64,000 bases of DNA from Urechis unicinctus (taxonomy: Eukaryota; Annelida; Polychaeta; Xenopneusta; Urechidae), in assembly GCA_034190875.2 (NCBI GenBank), contig CM067348.1, positions 39,783,295 through 39,847,294 of the forward strand. The letters are read 5' to 3'. Position numbers and translations under genes: made by a program. Below are positions 62,941-64,000 of the stretch, piece by piece. The first letter of the stretch is position 1. The number at the start of each line of letters is the position of its first letter. The notes under the pieces are model-generated. The model was not told the DNA's origin, did not search any database, and saw nothing but the letters and a program-made list of their open reading frames with translations.

Positions 62941-64000
62941 TCTACTTCACCGACCCCGAGAGGCACTCATAGTACGGCCAATCACCTCTGGTGTTGGTGT
63001 TCCCTACCTTTACAAGCCGGACAAGCTGGAGTAGGACCACTGTTGTCGTGCCACTGCCTCTGTGTGGTCACTCAATGTCTACCAGATCGGACACTCTGTC
63101 ACTAAACCTGATGAACCTACACTATAATATTTGTTAGATGGACCACTCAGTGGCTTTGTAAACCAGTTGCCCACGGATGGTATTATAAATTAGACATTAG
63201 ATAATATATACGCAAGAATGGTATTATTCACATACAAGTGCCCATTGATATCAGTCGGAAAGAAAGACCCTTGAAACAGGCCCTGTACACAAGAGTTTTG
63301 TAACTTACACATATATTAGATAAAACATGGTGCCGTTAATCGTCTCTGTACGTTTTGTCAGAATTGTATAAGAAATAACCTAGGATTGTGCATGGCTTGT
63401 AGGTTTGATAAGGTCAACCAGAGCCTTGCTTACAAAAAGAAAAAGATTGTGCTGGCAGTTAAGAAGGCGATCATAAACATACGGTTGGAGTGGACACACC
63501 CCAGCTGCATTTTGTGGGGGAGCCAAGTATCCATATCCAGATAGCTTGTCTTTTGGCACGGAAACGGTATCTTTTTTTACCTCTGGTCATGTGACCTTAC
63601 CTCGCATCTCGCTCCTTTGTCTTTTGGATCGAGACCTCCAAACGAGACACACCAACTTCTTAGCTGCTCAAAATATCGTATCTGCTCTGTATCTGCTTTC
63701 CCGATTCGTCTCCAACCGTTTTGCTGGACCCAGCCATCACTACTTCAGCTTTTCTTCCAACCTCGTCACCTATTCAGGTTATATCAGACTTCATCTATTT
63801 ATTCATTATCAAGAAGTTTTCTCTTTTTGTCATTATCAACTTTAAAATGGTTTTTAATGGTTGTTTTCATATTGGTTCATATTGTTTCAAGTTTCATTCA
63901 TCACACAGTAATATTCTAGGAATTCTTACCCTTCTGTTTGATTCACGCTTTTTGTCGTTTAATTTTCCCGCCAAAACACCAATTGTGCAAATATTTTCTT
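62941..64000. other. Element flank and start of a repeat, no gene
   Basis: 62,941-63,480 holds no supportable frame. From 63,484 the sequence resembles the insert at 58,530 (TTGGAGYGG start, then TCACGTGACC/TCATGTGACC, then CTCCTTTGTCTTTT), so a second copy of that repeat continues beyond the window. The 99- and 100-codon frames inside it lack any recognisable domain. Confidence 0.45.

Overview
The window reads as nuclear DNA from an intron-rich animal, most likely a marine mollusc. The evidence is one conserved metazoan gene split into twelve exons, Polinton-like elements, Ty3/gypsy and LINE retrotransposons, a P2X7-C-like domain gene, a short dispersed repeat and many microsatellites. 'Mollusc' is an inference from repeat flavour, not proven. 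No bacterial-style operon, rRNA, tRNA or CRISPR array was seen.

1-2,900: a degraded Polinton-like element comes in from the left edge (DNA polymerase B tail, small coiled-coil gene, candidate terminal repeat), followed by other decayed element genes and a solo LTR-like fragment. 2,956-21,096 (minus): SMG9, a subunit of the SMG1 kinase complex of nonsense-mediated mRNA decay. Twelve exons join in phase to 505 codons plus a stop. Its introns hold a second Polinton-like fragment (5.7-8.0 kb), SINE-like repeats, a minisatellite abutting a splice donor, a hAT-like non-autonomous element with a 41-bp-arm hairpin, a transposon-gene remnant and several local duplications.

21,280-24,942: unrecognised minus-strand ORFs face a plus-strand THAP-domain, transposon-derived gene that is broken by frameshifts. 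That gene converges on a minus-strand P2X7-C-like gene interrupted by stops. An identical 12-bp CRE palindrome lies near both 5' ends. 25-33 kb has no gene I can support, apart from a Polinton-type fragment at 27.8-28.1 kb with a collagen-like 18-bp repeat array on its 5' side.

33.3-60 kb is a nest of LTR retrotransposons. Family B (minus strand; YIDD reverse transcriptase remnants, long non-coding parts) forms the ground layer and includes a near-identical 3.08-kb tandem duplication plus a diverged third copy. A Ty3/gypsy element (family A, 37,095-49,526) with two ~580-bp LTRs is inserted into family B, and a LINE is inserted in antisense in its integrase. Family A has a GGGAAAC frameshift heptamer exactly at the gag stop, several nonsense codons and YLAD in place of YxDD. 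Between pol and the 3' LTR it carries an intact 387-residue ORF with two C2H2 fingers and three tandem repeats. That ORF is the most unusual object here. 60.4-63 kb is a third Polinton-like fragment (minus), with the same terminal motif and gene set as the 5.7-8.0 kb copy.
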